This document shows positions 50,968 to 58,066 of a stretch of DNA of 64,000 bases, in pieces. Positions within the stretch are counted from its first letter, which is position 1. The number at the start of each line of letters is the position of its first letter. This DNA is from Lewinellaceae bacterium. Its GTDB lineage: Bacteria > Bacteroidota > Bacteroidia > Chitinophagales > Saprospiraceae. The notes below the pieces were generated by a model. The model did not search any database and was not told the origin of the DNA. It saw only the letters and a program-made list of their open reading frames with translations. The DNA lies in contig JACJYA010000003.1 of assembly GCA_020636315.1 (NCBI GenBank), positions 620,001 to 684,000 of the forward strand, written 5' to 3'. The translations under genes and the position numbers were made by a program.

Positions 50968-51039
50968 TTCGCTTTTCGCATTTCGCTATTCACAAAATCT
51001 GCGAACAGCCAATACCGAATTGCGAACAGCCAGTAACTA
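50968..51039. repeat. 7-bp-period tract after rplJ
   Basis: TTCGCTT, TTCGCAT, TTCGCTA, TTCACAA in exact register (50968-50995), then GCGAACAGCCA and TGCGAACAGCCA. The tract ends directly at the TAG of rplJ (51040-51042). On the minus strand it lies between rplJ and rplL, inside an essential operon. Confidence 0.7.
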
Positions 51040-51567
51040 CTACTCACCGCGCTCTTCCAGCGCCTTGAGTAACCCGGTGAGGGTTTGCCCGCCGGACTGC
51101 AGCGCACTGATCACGTTCTTGGCCGGGGATTGCAGCAGGGCAATGACCTCGGCGACAAGGTCTTCCTTGGACTTGAGGTTGGCCAGTTCTTCCAGCTTCT
51201 CGTCACCAAGGAATACATCCGTATCAATATATGCAGCCTTGAGGGTGGGCTTTTCGTTGTCTTTGCGAAACTCTTTGATCAGCTTCGCCGGAGCGTTGGC
51301 CTTATCCGAAATCAGGATGGCGGTCGGCCCCTTCAGTGCTTCGTAAAGGCCTGAGAAATTCCGTTCTTCCGGAGCGCTTTCCAGTGCCTTTTGGATCAGG
51401 GTATTCTTGACGACTTTCATCTCTATACCCTTCTCGAAACACAATCTTCTGAATTTATTGACTTGCTCTACCGTCAGCGTTGAAGAATCTGCCAGATAGA
51501 AAAATTCTATGCCGGAGAGTTTATCCTTCAGTGCCTCAATAGTAGCGGTTTTTTCTGCTCTTGTCAT
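51040..51567 (-). CDS. rplJ: 50S ribosomal protein L10
   Basis: 175 residues. KTATIEALKDKLSGIEFFYL, a TVEQVNKFRRLCFEKGIEMK helix and NTLIQKALE are standard L10 features. It anchors the L7/L12 dimers to the ribosome. A 7-bp repeat tract begins directly at its stop codon, so the 148-base rplJ-rplL gap is unusually long and repetitive. In E. coli L10-L7/L12 represses its own leader; no equivalent was checked here. Confidence 0.97.
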   Translation of the reverse strand: MTRAEKTATIEALKDKLSGIEFFYLADSSTLTVEQVNKFRRLCFEKGIEMKVVKNTLIQKALESAPEERNFSGLYEALKGPTAILISDKANAPAKLIKEFRKDNEKPTLKAAYIDTDVFLGDEKLEELANLKSKEDLVAEVIALLQSPAKNVISALQSGGQTLTGLLKALEERGE

Positions 51568-51588
51568 TGCTTTTCAGGTTTTGAAAAG

Positions 51589-52284
51589 TTACTTAACCAA
51601 TGCTTTAGCGTCAACGCGGATACCCGGGCTCATCGTGCTGGCTACGGTCACCGATCTCATATAAGACCCTTTTGCGGAAGACGGCCTCATGCGTACGAGG
51701 GTCGTGATCAGTTCGTTGGCGTTGTCCACCAGTTTCTCCGGGGTGAAAGATATCCGCCCTATTGAGGAATGAATGATACCGTACTTATCGACGCGGAAGG
51801 AAATCTTACCGCCTTTGACATCGCTCACGGCTGCAGCCACGTCCTGAGTTACCGTTCCGGTCTTGGGGTTCGGCATCAACCCACGCGGGCCGAGGACTCT
51901 ACCCAGACGGCCAACCTGAGCCATTACCTGAGGCATTGCAACGACGACATCAACGTCCGTCCAGCCGCCCTGCACTTTCTGAATGTACTCATCCAATCCG
52001 GCGTAATCAGCGCCGGCGGCCAGAGCTTCTTCTTCCTTGTCAGGCGTACAGAAAACCAGTACGCGTTTGGTCTTACCAGTACCATGAGGCAGGGTTGTGG
52101 TTCCCCGGATGGCCTGGTCGGCTTTTCGGGGGTCAACCCCCAGCCTGATATGAAGGTCAACAGAAGCATCGAACTTCGTCGTATTCACATCTTTGATGAG
52201 CTTCATAGCTTCTTCGAGTGAATAGAGGTTCTCCCTGTTTACTTTCTTATCGGCAGCCGCTCTTTTTTTACTCTTTTTTGCCAT
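51589..52284 (-). CDS. rplA: 50S ribosomal protein L1
   Basis: 231 residues with a basic N-terminal extension (MAKKSKKRAAADKKVNRENL). The L1 signature KFDASVDLHIRLGVDPRKAD, PHGTGKTKRVLVFC and GPRGLMPNPKTGTVT are present. L1 forms the mobile L1 stalk. It follows rplK by 65 bases and precedes rplJ by 21. Confidence 0.97.
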   Translation of the reverse strand: MAKKSKKRAAADKKVNRENLYSLEEAMKLIKDVNTTKFDASVDLHIRLGVDPRKADQAIRGTTTLPHGTGKTKRVLVFCTPDKEEEALAAGADYAGLDEYIQKVQGGWTDVDVVVAMPQVMAQVGRLGRVLGPRGLMPNPKTGTVTQDVAAAVSDVKGGKISFRVDKYGIIHSSIGRISFTPEKLVDNANELITTLVRMRPSSAKGSYMRSVTVASTMSPGIRVDAKALVK

Positions 52285-52349
52285 TGTTATACTGTTTTGA
52301 GGTTACTAACGTCTCGTTCCGTTCAGAACGAAACTCCCTTCAGTGTTCT

Positions 52350-52811
52350 TTAATTATCGCTGGCAGCTTCCCCTTGCCAGGGAGGTGTGCCTTTGATGGT
52401 CACGCCCATGCTGCGAGCGGTACCTGCTACCATTTTCATGGCCGATTCCACAGTAAAGCAGTTGAGGTCCACCATTTTATTTTCAGCGATGGCTTTCACC
52501 TGGTCCCAGGTGACAGAGCCTACCTTGTTGCGGTTAGATTCCGGAGAGCCTTTCTTGATCTTCGCAGCTTCCAGCAGTTGGACGGCAGCCGGCGGCGTTT
52601 TGATGATAAAGGTAAAAGACTTATCCTTGAACACCGTGATCACTACCGGCAGTAACTGGCCCTGCTTATCCTGCGTCTCGGCATTGAAACGCTTGCAGAA
52701 CTCCATAATATTCACCCCTTTGGCGCCGAGAGCCGGGCCTACCGGGGGAGCCGGGTTGGCTGCACCACCTCTAACCTGAAGTTTAATAAAAGCATCTACT
52801 TCCTTAGCCAT
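52350..52811 (-). CDS. rplK: 50S ribosomal protein L11
   Basis: 153 residues from the Met at 52811 (MAKEVDAFIKLQVRGGAANP). The 26-codon upstream extension of the frame is not L11-like. LQVRGGAANPAPPVGPALGA and GVNIMEFCKRFNAET are the N-terminal methyltransferase-target domain; GTARSMGVTIKG closes the C-terminal rRNA-binding domain. It binds the GTPase-associated 23S rRNA. Confidence 0.97.
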   Translation of the reverse strand: MAKEVDAFIKLQVRGGAANPAPPVGPALGAKGVNIMEFCKRFNAETQDKQGQLLPVVITVFKDKSFTFIIKTPPAAVQLLEAAKIKKGSPESNRNKVGSVTWDQVKAIAENKMVDLNCFTVESAMKMVAGTARSMGVTIKGTPPWQGEAASDN

Positions 52812-52927
52812 TGTTTTCGCTTTATTCAAGTTGAAATGCCACCAGCTCCAGGGAAGCGCTTTCCGGTAAACCGGAACAAAAGCTGACAAGCAAAAATTCG
52901 ATACTGAACTTAATTTATATTGGGAAA

Positions 52928-53536
52928 CTAGGATGTCTTCTCAACCTGCATGAAGGTCAGTTCTACCTCAGTACCACGGCCAAATATCTTCACGATAACC
53001 TTCAGTTTCTTTTTCTCCTCGTTCACTTCCTGAATGTCCCCCACGAATTCCTTGAAGGGGCCATCGATGATTTTAACCGTTTCTCCCACGATGAAGGGCT
53101 CGATCATTGCCTCCCCTGCTTCCTGCGACTCATCGACTTTACCCAACATACGGTTGGCTTCGGCAGGGCGCATAGGGATGGGGTTGTTGCGGCCCAAAAA
53201 ATGAATGACATTGGGAATGTTGGAAATTGCCTGGATGACTTCACCACTAAGCATGGAGGGGATCGCCTCTATCAGAATATAGCCAGGCAGGATATTTCTC
53301 TCTGAAATCACTTTTTTACCACTCCTGATCTTATAGACTTTTTCAGTCGGTACCAGGACCTGGGTAATAAAATCACCCCAACCGGAACGCTCGATCTCCA
53401 TCTCAATTCGTTCCTTGATCTTCCTTTCTTTCCCACTGATTACACGAAGAGAATACCACTTCTTGTCACTCACCGGAGCATCTGAAGTAGTTTCGGTTTC
53501 TTCTTCCTGTATTTGCTTTTCTTTTTCCTCAGACAT
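52928..53536 (-). CDS. nusG: Transcription termination/antitermination factor NusG
   Basis: 202 residues from the ATG at 53536; a GTG one codon upstream is an alternative. An acidic leader (EEKEKQIQEEETETTSDAPV) precedes the NGN domain (KWYSLRVISGKERKIKERIE) and the KOW motif (FIVGETVKIIDGPFKEFVGD). NusG binds RNA polymerase beta' clamp and couples transcription to Rho or the ribosome. Between secE and rplK as in most bacteria. Confidence 0.96.
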   Translation of the reverse strand: MSEEKEKQIQEEETETTSDAPVSDKKWYSLRVISGKERKIKERIEMEIERSGWGDFITQVLVPTEKVYKIRSGKKVISERNILPGYILIEAIPSMLSGEVIQAISNIPNVIHFLGRNNPIPMRPAEANRMLGKVDESQEAGEAMIEPFIVGETVKIIDGPFKEFVGDIQEVNEEKKKLKVIVKIFGRGTEVELTFMQVEKTS

Positions 53537-53562
53537 CACAATCCTTTAACCCAGTTAAAATA

Positions 53563-53751
53563 TTACAGGCTGTAGATCATATCGAGAACGGACTTGGAGA
53601 ATACGTCCATCAGGAAAATGACCAATGCCAGAATGAGAGAAGCCACCAATACCAGGACGGTGCTGCTTTGCAGGTTAGCCCAGGTCGGCCAGGTCACTTT
53701 GTGCACCAGCTCATTGTAGCTTTCAATAATATAAAGTTTCAATCGTTCCAT
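53563..53751 (-). CDS. secE: Preprotein translocase subunit SecE
   Basis: 62 residues, the short single-helix form typical outside Enterobacteria: an amphipathic N-terminal segment (LYIIESYNELVHKVTWPTWA) containing the conserved KVTWPT motif and one membrane helix (VLVLVASLILALVIFLMDVF). It stabilises SecY. It lies between tRNA-Trp and nusG. Confidence 0.96.
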   Translation of the reverse strand: MERLKLYIIESYNELVHKVTWPTWANLQSSTVLVLVASLILALVIFLMDVFSKSVLDMIYSL

Positions 53752-53767
53752 CGCAGATTCTTGTTAG

Positions 53768-53840
53768 CACGGGCAGGAGGACTTGAACCCCCAGCCTACG
53801 GTTTTGGAGACCGTCGCTCTACCAGTTGAGCTATGCCCGT
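53768..53840 (-). tRNA. tRNA-Trp (anticodon CCA)
   Basis: Acceptor ACGGGCA/TGCCCGT, discriminator G, D-arm TAGCTCAACTGGTAGAGC, anticodon loop CTCCAAA (CCA), T-arm GGGGGTTCAAGTCCTCC. The 3' CCA is not encoded. Lies between tuf and secE, as in many bacteria. Confidence 0.96.
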
Positions 53841-53912
53841 GTGTATATGCTGAAAAGATTAGGCACGAAACATGCCTAACCTTTCCAGCTCTGTAATATT
53901 GTCAAGTTCGTA

Positions 53913-55109
53913 TTAGTCCAGGATCTCAGTAACCTGCCCGGCGCCAACCGTACGGCCACCCTCACGGATAGCGAAACGGAGGCCCTTCTCCATGGCGATG
54001 GTGTTGATCAGCTTCACTTCCAGTGAAACGTTGTCACCAGGCATCACCATTTCAACGCCGGAAGGCAGGGTCACGTCGCCGGTTACGTCTGTGGTACGGA
54101 AGTAGAACTGCGGGCGGTAACCGTTGAAGAACGGTGTGTGGCGGCCGCCTTCTTCCTTGGACAAGACGTAAACTTCGCACTTGAAGTGCTTGTGCGGAGT
54201 AACAGAGCCCGGCTTGCAGATAACCTGGCCGCGCTTGATCTCATCCTTATCGATACCACGCAGCAAAAGGCCGGCATTATCGCCTGCTTCGCCACGGTCG
54301 AGGATCTTACGGAACATTTCCACACCAGTAACCGTAGAGGTGAGCGGCTTTTCGCCTTCCTTCATCATACCGATGATCTCCACAGGTTCGCCGGTCTTGA
54401 TAACACCGCGCTCGATACGTCCGGTAGCCACTGTTCCACGGCCAGTGATAGAGAATACGTCTTCGATCGGCATCAGGAACGGCTGGTCAACGAGGCGCTC
54501 GGGCTCGGGGATGTCATTGTCAACAGCTTCCATCAGGTCGCGGATCGACTGAACAGCAGTGGCATCGCCTTCCAAAGCCTTGAGAGCAGAACCTTTGATG
54601 ATGGAAGCGTTATCTCCGTCGAACTCGTACTGGTCGAGCAGTTCGCGAACCTCCATTTCCACCAGTTCCAGCATCTCTTCATCGTCAACCAGGTCCACCT
54701 TGTTCATATAAACGACGATCTTAGGTACACCAACCTGGCGAGCCAGCAGGATGTGCTCACGCGTTTGGGGCATCGGGCCATCGGTAGCAGCAACTACCAG
54801 GATAGCACCGTCCATTTGAGCAGCACCCGTAACCATGTTCTTTACGTAGTCAGCGTGGCCAGGGCAGTCCACGTGCGCGTAGTGGCGCTTCTGAGTTTGA
54901 TATTCTACGTGAGCTGTATTGATAGTAATACCCCGTTCCTTTTCTTCCGGAGCAGCATCAATAGAGTCGTAGTCTTTTTTCTCTGCAAGTCCATCTCCGG
55001 AAAGGACATAAGTTATTGCGGCAGTAAGAGTAGTCTTACCGTGATCCACGTGGCCGATTGTACCCACGTTGAGGTGTGGTTTGGTCCTTTCGAATGTTTC
55101 CTTAGCCAT
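53913..55109 (-). CDS. tuf: Elongation factor Tu
   Basis: 398 residues. GTPase motifs: GHVDHGKT (residues 19-26), DCPGHADY and NKVD. The EF-Tu domains II and III follow (RGTVATGRIERGVIK, GDNVSLEVKLI). It delivers aminoacyl-tRNA to the ribosome. It lies in a tRNA-tuf operon with four tRNAs upstream and tRNA-Trp downstream, the same order as E. coli tufB. Codon use looks biased towards frequent codons, as expected for a highly expressed gene. Confidence 0.99.
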   Translation of the reverse strand: MAKETFERTKPHLNVGTIGHVDHGKTTLTAAITYVLSGDGLAEKKDYDSIDAAPEEKERGITINTAHVEYQTQKRHYAHVDCPGHADYVKNMVTGAAQMDGAILVVAATDGPMPQTREHILLARQVGVPKIVVYMNKVDLVDDEEMLELVEMEVRELLDQYEFDGDNASIIKGSALKALEGDATAVQSIRDLMEAVDNDIPEPERLVDQPFLMPIEDVFSITGRGTVATGRIERGVIKTGEPVEIIGMMKEGEKPLTSTVTGVEMFRKILDRGEAGDNAGLLLRGIDKDEIKRGQVICKPGSVTPHKHFKCEVYVLSKEEGGRHTPFFNGYRPQFYFRTTDVTGDVTLPSGVEMVMPGDNVSLEVKLINTIAMEKGLRFAIREGGRTVGAGQVTEILD

Positions 55110-55171
55110 CGGTAATCAAATTTTTTTGATATGAAATTCTTGTGGTTAAACAAAGTGCTGAACAAAGTTTG

Positions 55172-55243
<72 letters not shown>

Positions 55244-55298
55244 CTGCCCGTTTAAGGGGTCGAGAGCCCGCAAATTACGGCGCCACTTTTCAAATTCG

Positions 55299-55371
55299 AG
55301 CGGGCGACGAGACTCGAACCCGCGACCCTCAGCTTGGAAGGCTGATGCTCTACCAACTGAGCTACGCCCGC
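55299..55371 (-). tRNA. tRNA-Gly (anticodon TCC)
   Basis: Acceptor GCGGGCG/CGCCCGC, D-arm TAGCTCAGTTGGTAGAGC, anticodon stem TCAGC/GCTGA with loop CTTCCAA (TCC), T-arm GCGGGTTCGAGTCTCGT. Position matches E. coli glyT. Confidence 0.96.
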
Positions 55372-55375
55372 TTTT

Positions 55376-55403
55376 ATCCGCCGAAGCCTAGGCGAAGGCG
55401 GAT
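55376..55403. repeat. Palindromic element, copy 1 (ATCCGCC-gaa-...-GGCGGAT)
   Basis: Outer arms ATCCGCC/GGCGGAT, a symmetrical GAA/GAA internal mismatch, and inner palindrome GCCTAGGC. The same architecture recurs at 55445-55471. Both lie between tRNA genes. Confidence 0.75.
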
Positions 55404-55444
55404 TGTATCCAGCCATACGCTTCAGTCCCAAACGAATGAATGAG

Positions 55445-55471
55445 CCCGCCTTCGCTAAAGCTTCGGCGGAC
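55445..55471. repeat. Palindromic element, copy 2 (CCGCC-ttc-...-GGCGG)
   Basis: CCGCC, TTC, GCTAAAGC, TTC, GGCGG: the same outer stem, symmetrical trinucleotide mismatch and inner stem as copy 1, read from the other strand. If translated in one frame it would give AFAKASAD-type peptides, which I recall as a frequent repeat-derived motif in Bacteroidota-like genomes. Confidence 0.75.
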
Positions 55472-55475
55472 AATG

Positions 55476-55558
55476 TGGGGGTGATAGGATTCGAACCTAT
55501 TCAGTCAGAGACACCAGATTTACAGTCTGGCCCGGCTCTCCCACTCCGGCGCACCCCC
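55476..55558 (-). tRNA. tRNA-Tyr (anticodon GTA)
   Basis: Class II tRNA with a long variable arm. Acceptor GGGGGTG/CACCCCC, discriminator A, anticodon stem CAGAC/-TCTG with loop TGTAAA (GTA), T-arm ATAGGTTCGAATCCTAT. Position matches E. coli tyrU. Confidence 0.95.
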
Positions 55559-55621
55559 GGAGAAGAATCTTTTCAAAAACACTTCACACATTATGCGAAG
55601 CGCAAGCATTTTGCTTTTGAT

Positions 55622-55712
55622 CCAATAGAGAGATTCGAACCCCTCCAGCTAAATTTTACCGCCTGAATTGACAAAAGCCAAAATTTAGCGGGACTGATTA
55701 TCCCACTTTTTG
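55622..55712 (-). pseudogene. tRNA-like 3' remnant
   Basis: On the minus strand AATCAG, then an insert of about 50 bases with the inverted repeat GCTAAATTTT/AAAATTTAGC, then a T-arm-like AGGGGTTCGAATCTCT and an acceptor-like CTATTGGA. No matching 5' half or anticodon loop is found, so it is the degraded 3' part of a tRNA. Confidence 0.5.
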
Positions 55713-55786
55713 AGCCAGCAGAGGGATTCGAACCCCCGACCCGCTGATTACAAATCAGCTGCTCTGGCCAACTGAGCTATGCTGGC
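55713..55786 (-). tRNA. tRNA-Thr (anticodon TGT)
   Basis: Acceptor GCCAGCA/TGCTGGC, D-arm TAGCTCAGTTGGCCAGAGC, anticodon stem GCTGA/TCAGC with loop TTTGTAA (TGT), T-arm CGGGGGTTCGAATCCCTC. First tRNA of the operon; matches E. coli thrU. Confidence 0.96.
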
Positions 55787-55835
55787 CTAATATAACTCAG
55801 TAGTATATCAACGATTTCTTCCGCGCTCGCCTGGC

Positions 55836-55908
55836 TTACAAATCAGCCTCAAAAAGCTGGCCTGCTCTGGCTCCCGCTTTTGAAACAAAAGCGGGAAGCT
55901 ATGCTGGC
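55836..55908 (-). pseudogene. tRNA-Thr pseudogene interrupted by a hairpin
   Basis: Pieces of the neighbouring tRNA-Thr(TGT) in the right order and strand: GCCAGCATAGCT (55908-55897), GCCAGAGCAG (55871-55862), and GCTGATTTGTAA (55847-55836). Between the first two sits a 25-base perfect hairpin (TCCCGCTTTTG and CAAAAGCGGGA with a TTT loop); between the last two is GCCAGCTTTTTGAG. No T-arm or 3' acceptor follows. Confidence 0.7.
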
Positions 55909-56189
55909 TTATAATCAATGTACTGGCCAGAAATCCGCGGATAAAATTCAAACATTGAAAGGCTTTCACAAAGGAAAAAGTTCCGGAAAACTCATTTTCC
56001 ACCGCCCTTGGGCGAAAAGCGCGAAGCCAGCAATTACGCATATTTCAAGCGCAGCCCGAGATCATTTTCTCAAAGCGATTGCAAAGATAGCACATTTTAA
56101 CAAAAGAAAAAATAGTGCTATTCTTTTTTCGCCTTTTTTTTAACGCAGTGCAAAAATAGAAAGAATTCGCTACTCTACTACCCCCAAAC
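55909..56189. other. Intergenic stretch upstream of the tRNA operon
   Basis: No gene. It holds small palindromes (CCGCCCTTGGGCG near 56002, TTCCGGAA near 55981) and further GCCAG/GGCTT fragments reminiscent of the adjacent tRNA-Thr pseudogene, then an A/T-rich stretch from about 56090. The promoter of the tRNA-tuf operon should lie here or in 55787-55835, but I see no clear TAnnTTTG box. Confidence 0.6.
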
Positions 56190-56230
56190 AAAAAAAAACA
56201 AGCTCCCGGCCCTGTATTGGCCCGGGAGCT
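56190..56230 (-). terminator. Terminator after the second HPF gene
   Basis: AGCTCCCGG (56201-56209) pairs with CCGGGAGCT (56222-56230), followed on the minus strand by TTGTTTTTTTTTG. It separates hpf from the downstream tRNA operon. Confidence 0.85.
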
Positions 56231-56271
56231 ATTTCTCTATAAATTACTACCCACCCTGAAGTGCGCCGATA

Positions 56272-56571
56272 CTAAGCTTTGCGCATGCGTTCCTTATACC
56301 TGATCAGCTGCCGTTTCAAAGCGGAGGTTGCGTTATCGACTGAAGCTTCAAAAGTCTTACTGGCTTCCTTAGCAATAAGCTGGTCGCCCGGCACACTGAT
56401 CCGCACCTCGGCAATCTTATCCCTGACCTGTCCTGAGTTTTCCAATTTCAGGGTCACTCTGGCCTCTATAATCCGGTCAAAAAACTGATCCATCTTGTTG
56501 AGCCTCTTTTCAATATACTGGATAAGCTTTTGGTCTGCTTTGAACTGTACAGATTCGGTATGTACTCTCAT
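56272..56571 (-). CDS. Second short ribosome hibernation factor (HPF/RaiA family)
   Basis: 99 residues from the Met at 56571 (MRVHTESVQFKADQKLIQYI); nine upstream codons are not family-like. S30AE motifs: the FFDRIIEARVTLKLENSG segment, RISVPGDQLIAKEASKTFEA and the final LKRQLIRYKERMRK. Compared with the gene at 8545 it shares the overall fold and the FDRI(V/I)EA and RQL..YK motifs but is otherwise diverged. It lies between xerC and the tRNA-tuf operon, a neighbourhood common in Bacteroidota. Both genes being short forms, one may serve a different growth condition. Confidence 0.9.
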   Translation of the reverse strand: MRVHTESVQFKADQKLIQYIEKRLNKMDQFFDRIIEARVTLKLENSGQVRDKIAEVRISVPGDQLIAKEASKTFEASVDNATSALKRQLIRYKERMRKA

Positions 56572-56627
56572 AATCTTTCCTTTTTGATGAATGAACAATT
56601 AGGATATTGCAGGGTGAAGGCCGGCGG

Positions 56628-57527
56628 CTAGACATCATCCAGGCCGGCCTTGGGGTGGGCATTTTTATAAACTTGCTTTAGTCGTTCAATAGAGTTATGG
56701 GTATAAATCTGAGTAGAAGCGAGGCTGGAATGGCCCAGCAGTTCCTTAATCGCATTGAGGCCGGCTCCGTTTTCAGACAAATGAGTAGCAAAGGAATGTC
56801 GAAGTGCATGAGGCCCCCGTTGTGCATTACTGGTTACCAGAGAGAGATATCGGTGGACTATATTATACATCAATTTTGGATATAAGGGCTGCCCCTTATC
56901 CGTAAGGAAAAGCCTGTTGGAACCAGCATTCGGGAAGGCCTCGTTTCTCTCGTTGAGGTAGGCTTTCAAATTATCGGCCAACGCCGGGCTGATGGGAACC
57001 AGCCGCTCTTTATTTCCTTTTCCCAGTATCCGGATTTGTGAACTGTGAAAATCAATATCCGTCAGGTCCAGGTTCATGGCCTCCGAGCGCCGCATCCCGG
57101 TACTGTAAAGCAATTCCAGGATCATCCGGCCTCTTGCCCCGCTGTAGCCGTTCTCAAATTCCACCTGCTGGAAGAGTTGGGCCAGTTCTGATCTTTTAAG
57201 GCTGCCGGGAAGGCGTTTTCCCACTTTAGGGGCGGAGACCTTGGCGGTAGGGTCCACCTTCAGGTGGTTTCTTCTGATAAGGAAGCGAAAGTAAGCTTTC
57301 AGGGTAGAAAGTTTGCGGTTGGCCGTCCGGGCGGCCCGGCCCTGGGCAATGAGGTGCACAATCCACGAACGAATATGAAAATGCCCCACATCCTCTACGG
57401 AAGTGAGGCCCTGTTCTTCTTCTATAAATTGCAGAAATTGCTCCAGGTCTTTCCGGTAAGCAGCAAGGGTGTTCGGCGAGAATCTTTTCTCGTATTGCAG
57501 ATATTGCAGGAAGGACTTTTCTCTCAT
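56628..57527 (-). CDS. xerC: Tyrosine recombinase XerC/XerD-type
   Basis: 299 residues. SAM-like N-terminal domain (YLQYEKRFSPNTLAAYRKDL) and catalytic domain with all expected residues: Arg146 in TGMRRSE, Lys170 in GKGNKER, His240 and Arg243 in GPHALRHSFATH, His266 in LGHSSLASTQ and the nucleophile Tyr275. It resolves chromosome dimers at dif. Adjacent to rpsU and hpf, as is common in this phylum, so it is the housekeeping recombinase rather than an integrase. No dif site was identified in the window. Confidence 0.94.
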   Translation of the reverse strand: MREKSFLQYLQYEKRFSPNTLAAYRKDLEQFLQFIEEEQGLTSVEDVGHFHIRSWIVHLIAQGRAARTANRKLSTLKAYFRFLIRRNHLKVDPTAKVSAPKVGKRLPGSLKRSELAQLFQQVEFENGYSGARGRMILELLYSTGMRRSEAMNLDLTDIDFHSSQIRILGKGNKERLVPISPALADNLKAYLNERNEAFPNAGSNRLFLTDKGQPLYPKLMYNIVHRYLSLVTSNAQRGPHALRHSFATHLSENGAGLNAIKELLGHSSLASTQIYTHNSIERLKQVYKNAHPKAGLDDV

Positions 57528-57722
57528 TCCCTGATCAAAATTGTAATGGAGAAACTTAGTAGTGATTAGAAAATAAATTCGACATTTTGGACCCGTGAGT
57601 TGGGGAAGGCCCCAGCTTCTGAAAGGTTCCGGGAATGCTCCAACTCATCGGCGTCAAATTTATTTTTTAAATGTTCCTTACCCTTACAAGTTATGCAGAA
57701 AAGGAGAAATTGTCAACCGGCC

Positions 57723-57914
57723 CTACTCTATTTCTACCTGCTTTTGTTGCCGGTAAATGGCTTTGAGCTTTTCATTCCTGCGACGCACAGAAGGTTTGGT
57801 GTACTGCTGGCGGTTGCGCAGTTCCCGCATGATGCCGGCGCGGTTGTACTTGATCTTGTACTTTTTAAGCGCCCTTTCAATGGATTCGTTGTCACGGACA
57901 TCTACAATGATCAT
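57723..57914 (-). CDS. rpsU: 30S ribosomal protein S21
   Basis: 63 residues: MIIVDVRDNESIERALKKYK, then IKYNRAGIMRELRNRQQYTK and a basic tail. The ALKKYK and ELRxRQxYxKPSxRRR motifs are diagnostic. S21 sits near the anti-Shine-Dalgarno; its presence contrasts with the weak Shine-Dalgarno use in Bacteroidota. xerC lies 195 bases downstream. Confidence 0.96.
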   Translation of the reverse strand: MIIVDVRDNESIERALKKYKIKYNRAGIMRELRNRQQYTKPSVRRRNEKLKAIYRQQKQVEIE

Positions 57915-58066
57915 GGTTCAACGTGTTTTTTATTTTTCAGCCCGCAAAGATAAATAACTTTTCTATTTTACGCATGGATTTTTTAGACTCTGAAGGGTGT
58001 ATTCTGCCTCGAAAGTGATCATTGGCGGCGGCACTCACCACTCAGGGCGCAGCCAGCCATAATCTT

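Noticed and set aside
56628..57527. Tyrosine recombinase as an integrase of a mobile element next to tRNA genes
   Set aside because: It is in the conserved rpsU-xerC-hpf neighbourhood, has XerC length and motifs, and no attachment-site duplication or phage gene is present.
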